Shown here: piece by piece, positions 9,283-16,344 of the stretch
How positions within the stretch are numbered: the stretch's first letter is position 1
How the letters are laid out: each line of letters starts with the position of its first letter
Assembly (NCBI GenBank): GCA_003559375.1
Contig: PWLN01000350.1
Coordinates: 1-39,933 of the forward strand
Reading direction: 5' to 3'
DNA length: 39,933 bases
Source: Balneolaceae bacterium
GTDB taxonomy: Bacteria > Bacteroidota > Rhodothermia > Balneolales > Balneolaceae
Made by a program: the position numbers and the translations under genes
Notes under the pieces: model-generated
What the model saw: the letters and a program-made list of their open reading frames with translations, nothing else
Database searches by the model: none
Told to the model about the DNA's origin: nothing

Positions 9283-9598
9283 GGAAAGTTAAACCATTGG
9301 GTTTAGCTACGAAGGTGCAGAGGCACTAAGTTTGATGATTTTTTGACGGATTGATTTTACCCATCTTCATCTGAATTCGTTACCCATCATTTCACATTTC
9401 TTATTCTCTCTGTGTCATTGTGCCTCCGTGTGCCAATAAGCAATACTTTTCCAGCATGCATAAAAGATTTAAGATGATATCATCAAAAGATCAGACTACA
9501 AACCCTGTCTCAAATACAGAAATTTCATCTTGCAATTATGCTAATTTGAACTCATTATTCAACAATCTTGACAGAAGGGAAAAAACAATAATGTTCCG
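9283..9598. other. 316-bp spacer with decayed palindrome arms
   Basis: No credible gene. A small stem TAAACC/GGTTTA follows the phosphatase stop. GCTACGAAGGTGCAGAGGCA (9306-9325) and CTCTGTGTCATTGTGCCTCC (about 9408-9427) read as imperfect opposing arms of the same repeat type seen at 1153 and 7686. The 60-aa ORF at 9420-9602 begins inside this repeat and has no recognisable content. Confidence 0.5.
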
Positions 9599-10741
9599 AT
9601 GAAAAGAATTAAAAAGAAAGCTGTATCCACACTCAATTCCATCTTTCTGCAATATCCTCATAAACAGATCTACCGTAAACCACCGGGACATATTCCCGGG
9701 ACACCTGTACACACTGGCGTCAGGCATCTTGAAGATATTCTGATGACGGTTCATGATTACGATGAGGAGCATTACGATGTAATTCCCATCGAAAACATAG
9801 AAAAATCTGAATCTTATTTGCAGAGTAAATCCAAAACATGGATACAAATAAGAGGCTTGCATGATATCGAAACGCTAAAAAATGTGTGGGATTACTTTGA
9901 TCTTCACCCTCTTGTTCAGGAAGATGTTGTGAGCACCTCTCAACGGCCGAAAGTGGAATACTATTCCGGGCACATTTATATCGTTCTCAGAATGATTGTT
10001 CATCGTGATATTAAAGTTGACGGAAAAAAACTTCAGACCGAACAGATCAGCATCGTTATTGGACCCAATTATGTACTTTCTTTCCAGGAGACAAATGAGC
10101 CTATATTTGACCCGGTTCTGAAAAGGCTTCAGATTCCGACGACCCGGTTACGCAGATTCGGCCCAGACTATCTTGCCTATGCCTTGATGGATACCATTGT
10201 AGACCACTATTTTCATGCGCTTGACGAGATCGGAGAAGCGATCGAAAAAACTGAAGAGCTGATCATTAATGACCCAAAAACCGAACATCTGCAAAAAATC
10301 CATGCATTGCGCCGGGAGTTGATTTTTTTCAGGAAATCGGTCTGGTCGCTCAGGGATGGTATCAACTCGCTAATTCGCGACGATAGTCCATTGATATCCA
10401 ATGATATTAAAATTTTTCTCAGAGATGTATACGACCACATTGTGCAGGTGATAGACAGCATCGAAACAAATCGTGAAATGGTGATTGGACTCTTCGATAT
10501 GTACATGTCTGGCCTTAGCAATAGAATGAACGAGGTGATGAAAGTGCTCACAATTATCGCTACCATTTTTATCCCGCTAACTTTCATCGCCGGTATATAT
10601 GGTATGAACTTTGATCCGGAAGTAAGCCCGTTTAACATGCCTGAACTGAACTGGTATTTTGGTTATCCACTATCGCTTTTGCTTATGCTGATAGTTTCAC
10701 TTGGAATGTTGCTTTACTTTAGGCGAAAAGGGTGGCTGTAG
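9599..10741 (+). CDS. corA: CorA family Mg2+/Co2+ transporter
   Basis: 380 residues. A long acidic, helical cytoplasmic N-terminal domain is followed by two C-terminal membrane helices (about 310-332 and 350-372). The diagnostic pore motif GMNF sits near residue 335 in IAGIYGMNFDPE. The block FIPLTFIAGIYGMNF and a short basic tail (FRRKGWL) are typical. The protein forms a pentameric inner-membrane divalent-cation channel, mainly for Mg2+. The ATG at 9599 overlaps the stop of a spurious upstream ORF; no strong Shine-Dalgarno sequence is seen. It converges with the E1 gene, with only about 20 bp between stops. Cobalt versus magnesium preference cannot be told from sequence. Confidence 0.95.
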   Translation: MKRIKKKAVSTLNSIFLQYPHKQIYRKPPGHIPGTPVHTGVRHLEDILMTVHDYDEEHYDVIPIENIEKSESYLQSKSKTWIQIRGLHDIETLKNVWDYFDLHPLVQEDVVSTSQRPKVEYYSGHIYIVLRMIVHRDIKVDGKKLQTEQISIVIGPNYVLSFQETNEPIFDPVLKRLQIPTTRLRRFGPDYLAYALMDTIVDHYFHALDEIGEAIEKTEELIINDPKTEHLQKIHALRRELIFFRKSVWSLRDGINSLIRDDSPLISNDIKIFLRDVYDHIVQVIDSIETNREMVIGLFDMYMSGLSNRMNEVMKVLTIIATIFIPLTFIAGIYGMNFDPEVSPFNMPELNWYFGYPLSLLLMLIVSLGMLLYFRRKGWL

Positions 10742-10760
10742 ATATTCTGTATCAACTGAA

Positions 10761-12752
10761 TCAATAAGTGAGCAACTGATCCAGCTTATCCTTTAACCTG
10801 TAACTGGCCAGATACCCCTCCTCAAGATTTTTATTGAAGGGAACGGGGGTGTGCAGGGATGAACAGCGGATAATCGGCGCATCCAGATAGTTAAAAGCAC
10901 GTTCTGAAATACCGGCCGATATCTCACTCATTGGGCCAAGCACTTCAGACGGTTCTTCAAGCAGAAGAACCCTGCCTGTTTTTTTTACCGATGTAGTGAT
11001 GGCATCCCAATCTAAAGGTGCGAGGCTGCGTAAATCAACGATTTCGATGTTGATGTTTTGCCTTGTGAAAATTTCGGCAGCCTCGAGAGCCCAGTATACA
11101 CCCATGCCATAGGTAATAATTGTAAGATCTTCTCCGTGTTTTACTATACGCGCTGATTCAATATCTATGATCTTGCAATGCTCTTCAACGTCGGCACGAA
11201 TGCTCCGATAGAGTTTCTTGTGTTCAAAAAAAAGTACCGGATTGGGGTCAAAAAAAGCGGTGTAGAGCATGTTTTGCGCATCTTCTACGGTTGAGGGAAC
11301 CAGAATCCTCAAACCCGGAAATTTCATAAACCAGCTTTCCGGGCATTGCGAATGAAATGGTCCGGCGGCCACCCCTCCGCCATGAGGGGCCCGGATGGTT
11401 ACATTCATTTCCGGAATCCAACGGTAACAGGCCATTGACAAATTATTCACAATTTGGTTGAAACCGCAGGAAAGGAAGTCTGCGAATTGGATCTCCACCA
11501 CAGGTTTATAACCTTCAACTGCAAGCCCGATAGCAGCACCGATAGCTCCAGACTCTATGATGGGTGTATTTCGAATACGATCTTTTCCAAATTTCTTCAC
11601 AAAACCCTCAGTAACCTTAAAAACACCCCCATACTCGGCGATATCTTGACCCATTATAATCAGTGTTTCATCTTCCTCAAAAGCTTGTTTGTGTGCATCA
11701 TAGATAGCATCTACAAAACGTTTTTCCCTTGATTTTATATGACGGATGCCTTCACTCGAGGGTTCCAATGCAGGCTTCAATGATGCTCGCTGAAGTTCAG
11801 TTTGTTGATCAAACACCGGATAATCAGCTTTTAGGGCTCTTTTTAAATCGTGTTCGAAAACTTTTTTCAGGTCAACGTTTATTGCATTTAATTCACTTTG
11901 GTCAGAAACATGGCCTACATGTATCAGCCATTCTTCAAACCTGTGAATCGGGTCTTTCGGGAGCCATTCTTTATATTCTGAAACCGGCACATAAAACGTT
12001 CCGGAAGCCTCCTCATGTCCGCGCATTCTGAACGTTTTTGCCTCAATCAAAACAGGAGTACCATCAGTAGCCAATTTTCGGGCCGATTCTATGGCATCCT
12101 GCATTGCGAAAAAATCATTTCCATCCACAATCAGCCCATGGATACCGTAACCTGCTGCCCGATCGGCAAGATGTTTACATGCATATTGTTCCCTGGTGGG
12201 AGTTGATAGCCCGTAACCGTTATTTTCGATGATAAAGATAACCGGCAGTTTCCAAACTCCAGCCAGGTTCAGGGCTTCATGAAAATCTCCCTCACTTGTA
12301 GCTCCATCACCGCAAAAACTGACAGCAATCTGCTTTGATCCTTTCAGCTTTTGTGCCAGTGCAATACCATCAGCAACCGGCATTGTAGCTGCCAGATGTG
12401 AAATCATTCCGAAAATCTTGTATTCCGGTATTCCAAAATGAAACGACCGATCGCGTCCACCGGTGAAACTATCTGCCCGTCCAAATAGTTGACAAAAGAG
12501 AGTATATAATGGAACTCCCCGGGTTGTGAAAATCCCAAGATTCCGGTGCATTGGAAGGATGTAGTCATTTGTATCAACAGTAAGTGCTGTTGCGACAGAT
12601 ATCGCTTCCTGACCGATTCCGGAGAACCATTTACTGATTTTGTTTTGCCTGAGAAGAGTCAGCATTCTGCGCTCAATTAATCTCGGGAGCTGCAAATGAC
12701 GGTAATAAGAGAGTGCTGTCTCTTTAGAAATTTTTTTTCGGGGGGATATCAT
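10761..12752 (-). CDS. Fused alpha/beta E1 of a 2-oxoacid dehydrogenase complex
   Basis: 663 residues. The alpha half (1 to about 330) carries the thiamine-diphosphate motif GDGATSEGDFHEALN...ENN (about 148-178). The beta half (from about 340) shows MGQDIAEYGGVF, IIESGAIGAAIGLA, EIQFADF and the RAPHGGG block. In most bacteria these are separate genes (pdhA/B or bkdA/B); here they form one chain, a fusion recurrent in Bacteroidota. It decarboxylates pyruvate or branched-chain 2-oxoacids and passes the acyl group to the lipoyl E2. No E2 or E3 gene is adjacent, so the substrate is not settled; the beta half resembles branched-chain/acetoin-type E1. The start ATG 12752 gives the expected leader. 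Confidence 0.9.
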   Translation of the reverse strand: MISPRKKISKETALSYYRHLQLPRLIERRMLTLLRQNKISKWFSGIGQEAISVATALTVDTNDYILPMHRNLGIFTTRGVPLYTLFCQLFGRADSFTGGRDRSFHFGIPEYKIFGMISHLAATMPVADGIALAQKLKGSKQIAVSFCGDGATSEGDFHEALNLAGVWKLPVIFIIENNGYGLSTPTREQYACKHLADRAAGYGIHGLIVDGNDFFAMQDAIESARKLATDGTPVLIEAKTFRMRGHEEASGTFYVPVSEYKEWLPKDPIHRFEEWLIHVGHVSDQSELNAINVDLKKVFEHDLKRALKADYPVFDQQTELQRASLKPALEPSSEGIRHIKSREKRFVDAIYDAHKQAFEEDETLIIMGQDIAEYGGVFKVTEGFVKKFGKDRIRNTPIIESGAIGAAIGLAVEGYKPVVEIQFADFLSCGFNQIVNNLSMACYRWIPEMNVTIRAPHGGGVAAGPFHSQCPESWFMKFPGLRILVPSTVEDAQNMLYTAFFDPNPVLFFEHKKLYRSIRADVEEHCKIIDIESARIVKHGEDLTIITYGMGVYWALEAAEIFTRQNINIEIVDLRSLAPLDWDAITTSVKKTGRVLLLEEPSEVLGPMSEISAGISERAFNYLDAPIIRCSSLHTPVPFNKNLEEGYLASYRLKDKLDQLLTY

Positions 12753-12913
12753 TAATTAAAATTTTCTGTGTAATTTTGCTTACTTGAAAATGAAGTTAAT
12801 TCATACTCACTATAAACAATAATACTGACCTTATGGACAGGAAAAAAAGACAATTTGTTAATCAATATCTCTCTAAAACTTAGCACTAAAATTATATAAA
12901 AGGGTTCATTAAA

Positions 12914-13318
12914 ATGGAAGCACTCGGAAGACAAATCCTTGTTGAATTTTATGACTGTGACAAGTCAAAACTTAATGATGTCAGTTATATAGAAACATCC
13001 CTTATACAGGCGGCAAAAGCATCAAGAGCAACTCTCATCTCCCATAATTTTCATAAGTTCAGTCCATACGGTATAAGCGGTGTGGTAGTAATTGCAGAAT
13101 CACATATCGCTATCCATACTTGGCCGGAATATAATTATGCAGCTGTCGATATCTTTACCTGTGGCGATACAATTGATCCATGGATTATCCAGGAGTTTCT
13201 GAAAGATAGCTTTGAGTCACAAAATGTATCGAGCATGGAAATGAAACGCGGTATGTTCAAAGTTCCAGCCGGACAAAAACTGCTATTCAAACCCGATCAG
13301 GAATATCAGGCTAATTAG
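12914..13318 (+). CDS. speD: S-adenosylmethionine decarboxylase proenzyme
   Basis: 134 residues, the size of the small bacterial/archaeal class (SpeH type). The self-cleavage site is Glu62-Ser63 in AESHIAIHTWPE; Ser63 becomes the pyruvoyl cofactor. His68 and Cys83 (FTCG) are the usual processing and proton-donor residues. The product, decarboxylated SAM, is the aminopropyl donor for the SpeE encoded two genes downstream. It begins the polyamine cluster speD-arginine decarboxylase-speE, divergent from the E1 gene. The ATG at 12914 follows AAAAGGG at a loose Shine-Dalgarno distance. Confidence 0.95.
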   Translation: MEALGRQILVEFYDCDKSKLNDVSYIETSLIQAAKASRATLISHNFHKFSPYGISGVVVIAESHIAIHTWPEYNYAAVDIFTCGDTIDPWIIQEFLKDSFESQNVSSMEMKRGMFKVPAGQKLLFKPDQEYQAN

Positions 13319-13323
13319 ATATT

Positions 13324-13353
13324 AGTCTTGAGTCCTGAGTCTTGAGTAATGAG
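13324..13353. repeat. Heptamer tandem repeat AGTCTTG, about 4.3 degenerate copies
   Basis: AGTCTTG, AGTCCTG, AGTCTTG and AGTAATG run head to tail just after the speD stop. It is the inverted counterpart of the CTCAAGA array at 13423-13455; together they can fold into a long stem with a 69-nt AT-rich loop. Confidence 0.8.
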
Positions 13354-13422
13354 AGCTAACTATATAAATCATTAATTTATATTTAACTTTCATTTAAGCT
13401 TATAATAATAAAATAAATTATT

Positions 13423-13455
13423 CTCAAGACTCAAGACTCAAGACTCAAGACTCAA
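13423..13455. repeat. Heptamer tandem repeat (CTCAAGA)x4.7
   Basis: Four exact CTCAAGA units plus CTCAA, 40 bp before the arginine decarboxylase start. The unit is the reverse complement of TCTTGAG in the upstream block. Confidence 0.9.
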
Positions 13456-13495
13456 ACTAAATCCTAATAAAATACTAACAACAAAAAAGTTCACG

Positions 13496-13969
13496 ATGGT
13501 ACCAACCCCAAATATTTATTGTCTTGTAAGTGGAGCCGCGGAAGGACGTACGCGGCTGAATGCTTTTGATGAAGCACTCCTCAAAGCAGGAGTCGGAGAT
13601 ACCAATCTTGTGCGTATGAGCAGTATTCTGCCGCCAGCGGCACAGGAGATTTCTGTTAGTGAACTGAAACTTCCAAAAGGCGGCCTGATTCCGCTTGCTT
13701 ACGGAACCATAGACAGCACTACTCCGGGGCAGCTGATTTCAACGGCAATTGGTATAGGAATTCCAGAAGACGATGAAGAACCCGGTGTAATTATGGAATT
13801 TGAAGACCATTCGCCTTTAGATACTGTTGAAGCAATAGTAAGGCAAATGGTTGTAGATGCATTTGAATACCGTAACCGAAAACTGAAAGAGATTAAATCT
13901 ATAGGGATTGAACATAAGGTAGAACGATGCGGCGCGGTATTCGCTGCTGCAGTTTTATGGTATAAATAG
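13496..13969 (+). CDS. pdaD: Pyruvoyl-dependent arginine decarboxylase
   Basis: 157 residues, the family's normal size. The maturation site is Ser42-Ser43 in VRMSSILPP, which matches the archaeal/chlamydial pyruvoyl ArgDC signature. GAAEGRTRLNAFDEALLKAGVGDTNL, GTIDSTTPGQLISTAIGIGIP and the C-terminal CGAVFAAAVLWYK are further family blocks. It converts arginine to agmatine using a self-made pyruvoyl group rather than pyridoxal phosphate. It sits between speD and speE, so agmatine is made alongside the aminopropyl donor. No agmatinase or agmatine deiminase is present nearby. The start ATG is supported by the conserved N-terminal PTPNIYCLVSG. Confidence 0.93.
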   Translation: MVPTPNIYCLVSGAAEGRTRLNAFDEALLKAGVGDTNLVRMSSILPPAAQEISVSELKLPKGGLIPLAYGTIDSTTPGQLISTAIGIGIPEDDEEPGVIMEFEDHSPLDTVEAIVRQMVVDAFEYRNRKLKEIKSIGIEHKVERCGAVFAAAVLWYK

Positions 13970-13983
13970 TCATGAGTCTTGAG
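13968..13983. repeat. Short heptamer repeat AGTCATG-AGTCTTG-AG
   Basis: Two and a third copies of the same AGTCTTG unit, beginning inside the stop codon of the arginine decarboxylase gene. The same heptamer therefore marks both spacers of the polyamine cluster. Confidence 0.7.
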
Positions 13984-14011
13984 AAAATTATTTTCTTAAT
14001 TTCTTGAATTA

Positions 14012-14091
14012 TGACGTTGACAGGTTCCCGAACAACACGGGAACGCTGTCAGGTCATTGAATCTGAATCTGGAACTCTGACGCTGACAGGT
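14012..14091. repeat. Hairpin plus direct repeat before speE
   Basis: TGACAGGTTCCCG (14018-14030) pairs with CGGGAACGCTGTCA (14038-14051) through 13 bp with one bulged base and a 7-nt loop. TGACGTTGACAGGT (14012-14025) recurs as TGACGCTGACAGGT (14078-14091) with one mismatch. No T-run follows, so it is not a plain terminator. It could be a regulatory RNA structure or a decayed repeat. Confidence 0.6.
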
Positions 14092-14117
14092 CTTTTCACT
14101 TTTCACTTTTCACTTTT
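14092..14117. repeat. Heptamer tandem repeat (CTTTTCA)x3.7
   Basis: Three exact CTTTTCA copies followed by CTTTTT, ending 7 bp before the speE start codon. It occupies the place where a ribosome-binding site would be. A change in copy number could alter initiation; that is inference. Confidence 0.85.
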
Positions 14118-14124
14118 TTTAATA

Positions 14125-14976
14125 ATGCCACTTCAATACAACGAATACTACAATGAGAAAACAGGCCTCACGATTGGCTTGAATAAGCTTCTTTTTTCAA
14201 GGCAAACTGATTACCAGCTTGTGGAGGTGTACGAAACCGATACATGGGGGAACCTGATGACGATAGACGGTATGGTAATGCTGAGTGAAAAAGATGAATT
14301 CGTGTATCATGAAATGCTCACACATGTGGCCATGTTTACTCATCCGAAACCAAAAAGGGTACTGATCATTGGTGGGGGAGATGGGGGAACTGCCAGGGAA
14401 GTGATGAAACATGAATCTGTTGAACAGGTTGATATGGTGGAAATCGACAAGGCAGTAGTTGAAGCATCTAGACTCCATTTCCCCGGTGTGGGCGATTTTG
14501 ATAACCCGAAACTTAACGTATTATTTGAAGATGGGATCGCCTTTGTTAAAAATGTTAAAGTACCGTATGATGTCATCATTATTGATGGTTCGGATCCGGT
14601 TGGGCCTGCTGAAGGACTGTTTGAAAAGGATTTTTACCAATTTTGCATTGAGGCATTAACGGAAAACGGGGTTCTGACCGCACAGACCGAAAGCCCCTGG
14701 GTTGAATCTTATTATCCCAGCATGCGGAAAATATTTCATGCACTGGAAGATCTTTTCCCATTGTCTGGCATGTATTTAAGTTATATACCTCTATACCCCG
14801 CCGGTATGTGGTCGATGGCATGCGCTTCTAAAAGTTTTCATCCGCTTCATGGTGATGTAATTGAGCGAATAAATGAGGCCAATCAGATTCTTGACGGGCT
14901 GAGGTATTATAATTCAGAAGTTCACACTGGTTCTTTTGCACTGCCCAATTTTGTGAAAACAATTATTGAGAGATAA
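14125..14976 (+). CDS. speE: Polyamine aminopropyltransferase (spermidine synthase)
   Basis: 283 residues from ATG 14125. The ORF-track start at 14011 reads through the repeat-rich leader and gives a low-complexity N-terminus (TLTLTGLFTFHFSLF), so I reject it; MPLQYNEYYNEKTGLT is the usual family beginning. Motifs are the SAM-binding loop IIGGGDGGTAREV, MVEIDKAVVEAS and the catalytic IIIDGSDPVGPAEGLF. It transfers an aminopropyl group from decarboxylated SAM to putrescine (spermidine), or to agmatine in lineages that use aminopropylagmatine. With pyruvoyl ArgDC in the cluster and no ornithine decarboxylase seen, the agmatine route is possible. It is last in the speD-pdaD-speE cluster. Confidence 0.95.
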   Translation: MPLQYNEYYNEKTGLTIGLNKLLFSRQTDYQLVEVYETDTWGNLMTIDGMVMLSEKDEFVYHEMLTHVAMFTHPKPKRVLIIGGGDGGTAREVMKHESVEQVDMVEIDKAVVEASRLHFPGVGDFDNPKLNVLFEDGIAFVKNVKVPYDVIIIDGSDPVGPAEGLFEKDFYQFCIEALTENGVLTAQTESPWVESYYPSMRKIFHALEDLFPLSGMYLSYIPLYPAGMWSMACASKSFHPLHGDVIERINEANQILDGLRYYNSEVHTGSFALPNFVKTIIER

Positions 14977-15398
14977 TTGGATTGATGGGTTGCCTGATAG
15001 ATGTTTTTGATCCATGAGCATTTGGCTCCGGGATAAGTAAAACAAATATAATATTCAGCTTTTCTTTGCATAGCGAACCTATCGAAGTGAGGGAAGGCTT
15101 ATAAAACGAAAGGTGAATTTGGTGTATATTTTCGATAGCACACCAGTACAGAAAAAATTCCTGCCTCACAGATGCCTCGCTCTCAAAATTTCAAAAAATT
15201 CTGAAAATTTTGTAAGAATATAAGGTTGATTGACCTCTTAATCGATGAAAACAGTATTGTAACCTGTTGTTGCACAATTTTATCTGTTATAACTCATCGC
15301 TTGGAAGCCTGTTGAACTCTTGCCAAATTGCGGATGTTTTTTTGGCTAAAGCCGCCTGTAAGTAGCAGGCGATAAACTTAAACCAATAAAATACGCAT
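14977..15398. other. 422-bp spacer before the rhodopsin gene
   Basis: No credible gene; the 68-aa minus-strand ORF here has no family features. It contains an AT-rich imperfect inverted repeat CAAAATTTC/GAAAATTTTG (15184-15212) and two consecutive hairpins close to the rhodopsin start. The rhodopsin promoter must lie here, but I could not fix a Bacteroidota-type -33/-7 pair. Confidence 0.5.
15344..15371 (+). promoter_or_regulatory. Double hairpin in the rhodopsin leader
   Basis: GGCT/AGCC (15344-15353) overlaps the start of CGCCTG/CAGGCG (15353-15371, 7-nt loop), ending 27 bp before the rhodopsin ATG, which has no Shine-Dalgarno sequence. The stems could influence translation or mRNA stability. 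It could equally be the tail of an intergenic repeat. Confidence 0.45.
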
Positions 15399-16262
15399 AT
15401 GGAATTAATCAGTTCTTTAGGGAATTCCACGTTCGAAAATTACGTGGGTCTCGGTACGGGCTACACAGAGATGGCATATCAGATGTCAGCACATGTGCTC
15501 ACACTGGGTTATGCTGTAATGTTAGCAGGCCTTCTTTATTTTATACTTACACTGAAAACTGTTGCACCAAGATACCGGATATCCTCGGTTTTATCGGTGG
15601 TAGTAATGGTGTCTGCTTTTCTTCTTTTACTGGTTCAGCAACAAAACTGGACTGGAGCGCTCTCCTATGATGTCGAAACGGCAAGATACGTTCTGGGCAG
15701 TTCCACTGACCTCTTTAATAACGGATACCGTTATTTGAACTGGCTGATCGACGTTCCGATGTTGCTCTTTCAGATCCTGTTTGTAGTTACACTTACGAAA
15801 AGTAACTTTAGTTCAATCCGGAACGGTTTTTGGTTCTCGGGAACTGCCATGATACTCACAGGGTATGTAGGCCAGTATTATGAAGTAACAAACCCGGCAC
15901 TATTTTTTGTCTGGGGCTTTATATCAACTGTATTTTTTGTTCATATTCTTTATCTGATGAAAAAGGTGATAGATGAGGGCAAGGAAGGGGCTCCACCCAA
16001 AGCAAAGGCATATCTGGGAACCATCTGGAAATTGTTTTTATTTTCCTGGATGTTATACCCCGGAGCTTATTTAATGCCATACCTTTTTGGGGGTCTGGAA
16101 CCAGCAATTGACAGTGAGATGGCTGTTGTTGCACGTCATATCACCTATACAGTTGCAGATGTGAGCTCTAAAGTGATATATGGCATATTACTAACCCTGA
16201 CAGCTCAGGAAATGAGTAAAGCAGAGGGTTACGATTATGAAAAGATGGAGAATGCTATATAA
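15399..16262 (+). CDS. Light-driven sodium-pump rhodopsin (NDQ type, KR2-like)
   Basis: 287 residues, seven membrane helices. The helix C motif RYLNWLIDVPMLLFQ gives Asn114, Asp118 and Gln125, the NDQ triad that defines Na+-pumping rhodopsins; H+ pumps have D-T-E/D and Cl- pumps N/T-S/T-Q-type sets. Arg111, the helix G counter-ion Asp254 and retinal-binding Lys258 (ADVSSK) are present. From remembered KR2, His32 and Tyr27 match KR2 His30 and Tyr25, and Asp104 matches Asp102 of the interprotomer Na+ site. Positions equivalent to KR2 Asn61 and Gly263 are Ser63 and Thr266. The protein should export Na+ across the inner membrane in light. It is a monocistronic gene with a strong terminator. Retinal would come from the blh/crtY genes at 38-39.9 kb. 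Confidence 0.96.
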   Translation: MELISSLGNSTFENYVGLGTGYTEMAYQMSAHVLTLGYAVMLAGLLYFILTLKTVAPRYRISSVLSVVVMVSAFLLLLVQQQNWTGALSYDVETARYVLGSSTDLFNNGYRYLNWLIDVPMLLFQILFVVTLTKSNFSSIRNGFWFSGTAMILTGYVGQYYEVTNPALFFVWGFISTVFFVHILYLMKKVIDEGKEGAPPKAKAYLGTIWKLFLFSWMLYPGAYLMPYLFGGLEPAIDSEMAVVARHITYTVADVSSKVIYGILLTLTAQEMSKAEGYDYEKMENAI

Positions 16263-16290
16263 TTTAAATTAATAGTATCTGATATGAGCA

Positions 16291-16324
16291 AAATGCCTTG
16301 ACTTTCGAAGCAAGGCATTTTTTT
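16291..16324 (+). terminator. Intrinsic terminator of the rhodopsin gene
   Basis: AAATGCCTTG (16291-16300) and CAAGGCATTT (16311-16320) form a 10-bp stem with a 10-nt loop that can add CTT/AAG pairs. A T-run follows directly. It also lies between convergent genes and may act on the fucosidase transcript from the other side. Confidence 0.9.
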
Positions 16325-16344
16325 CCCATTAAAGACCCTGAAAA

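Noticed and set aside
9420-9602. 60-aa ORF whose stop overlaps the corA start
   Set aside because: It begins with GTG inside a decayed intergenic repeat, has no family features, and the overlap looks accidental.
10663-10671. TTATCCACT, a DnaA-like box
   Set aside because: A single near-match inside the corA coding sequence without other boxes nearby.
13324-13455. CRISPR array
   Set aside because: The repeated units are contiguous 7-bp tandems with no spacers, and there are no cas genes.
14011-14124. N-terminal extension of speE
   Set aside because: It is a translation of hairpin and heptamer repeats; the family N-terminus begins at 14125.
14963-15169. 68-aa minus-strand ORF before the rhodopsin
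   Set aside because: Composition and position are those of a spacer; no family similarity was recognised.
15399-16262. Proton or chloride pump rhodopsin
   Set aside because: The helix C residues are N-D-Q rather than D-T-E/D or the chloride-pump set.
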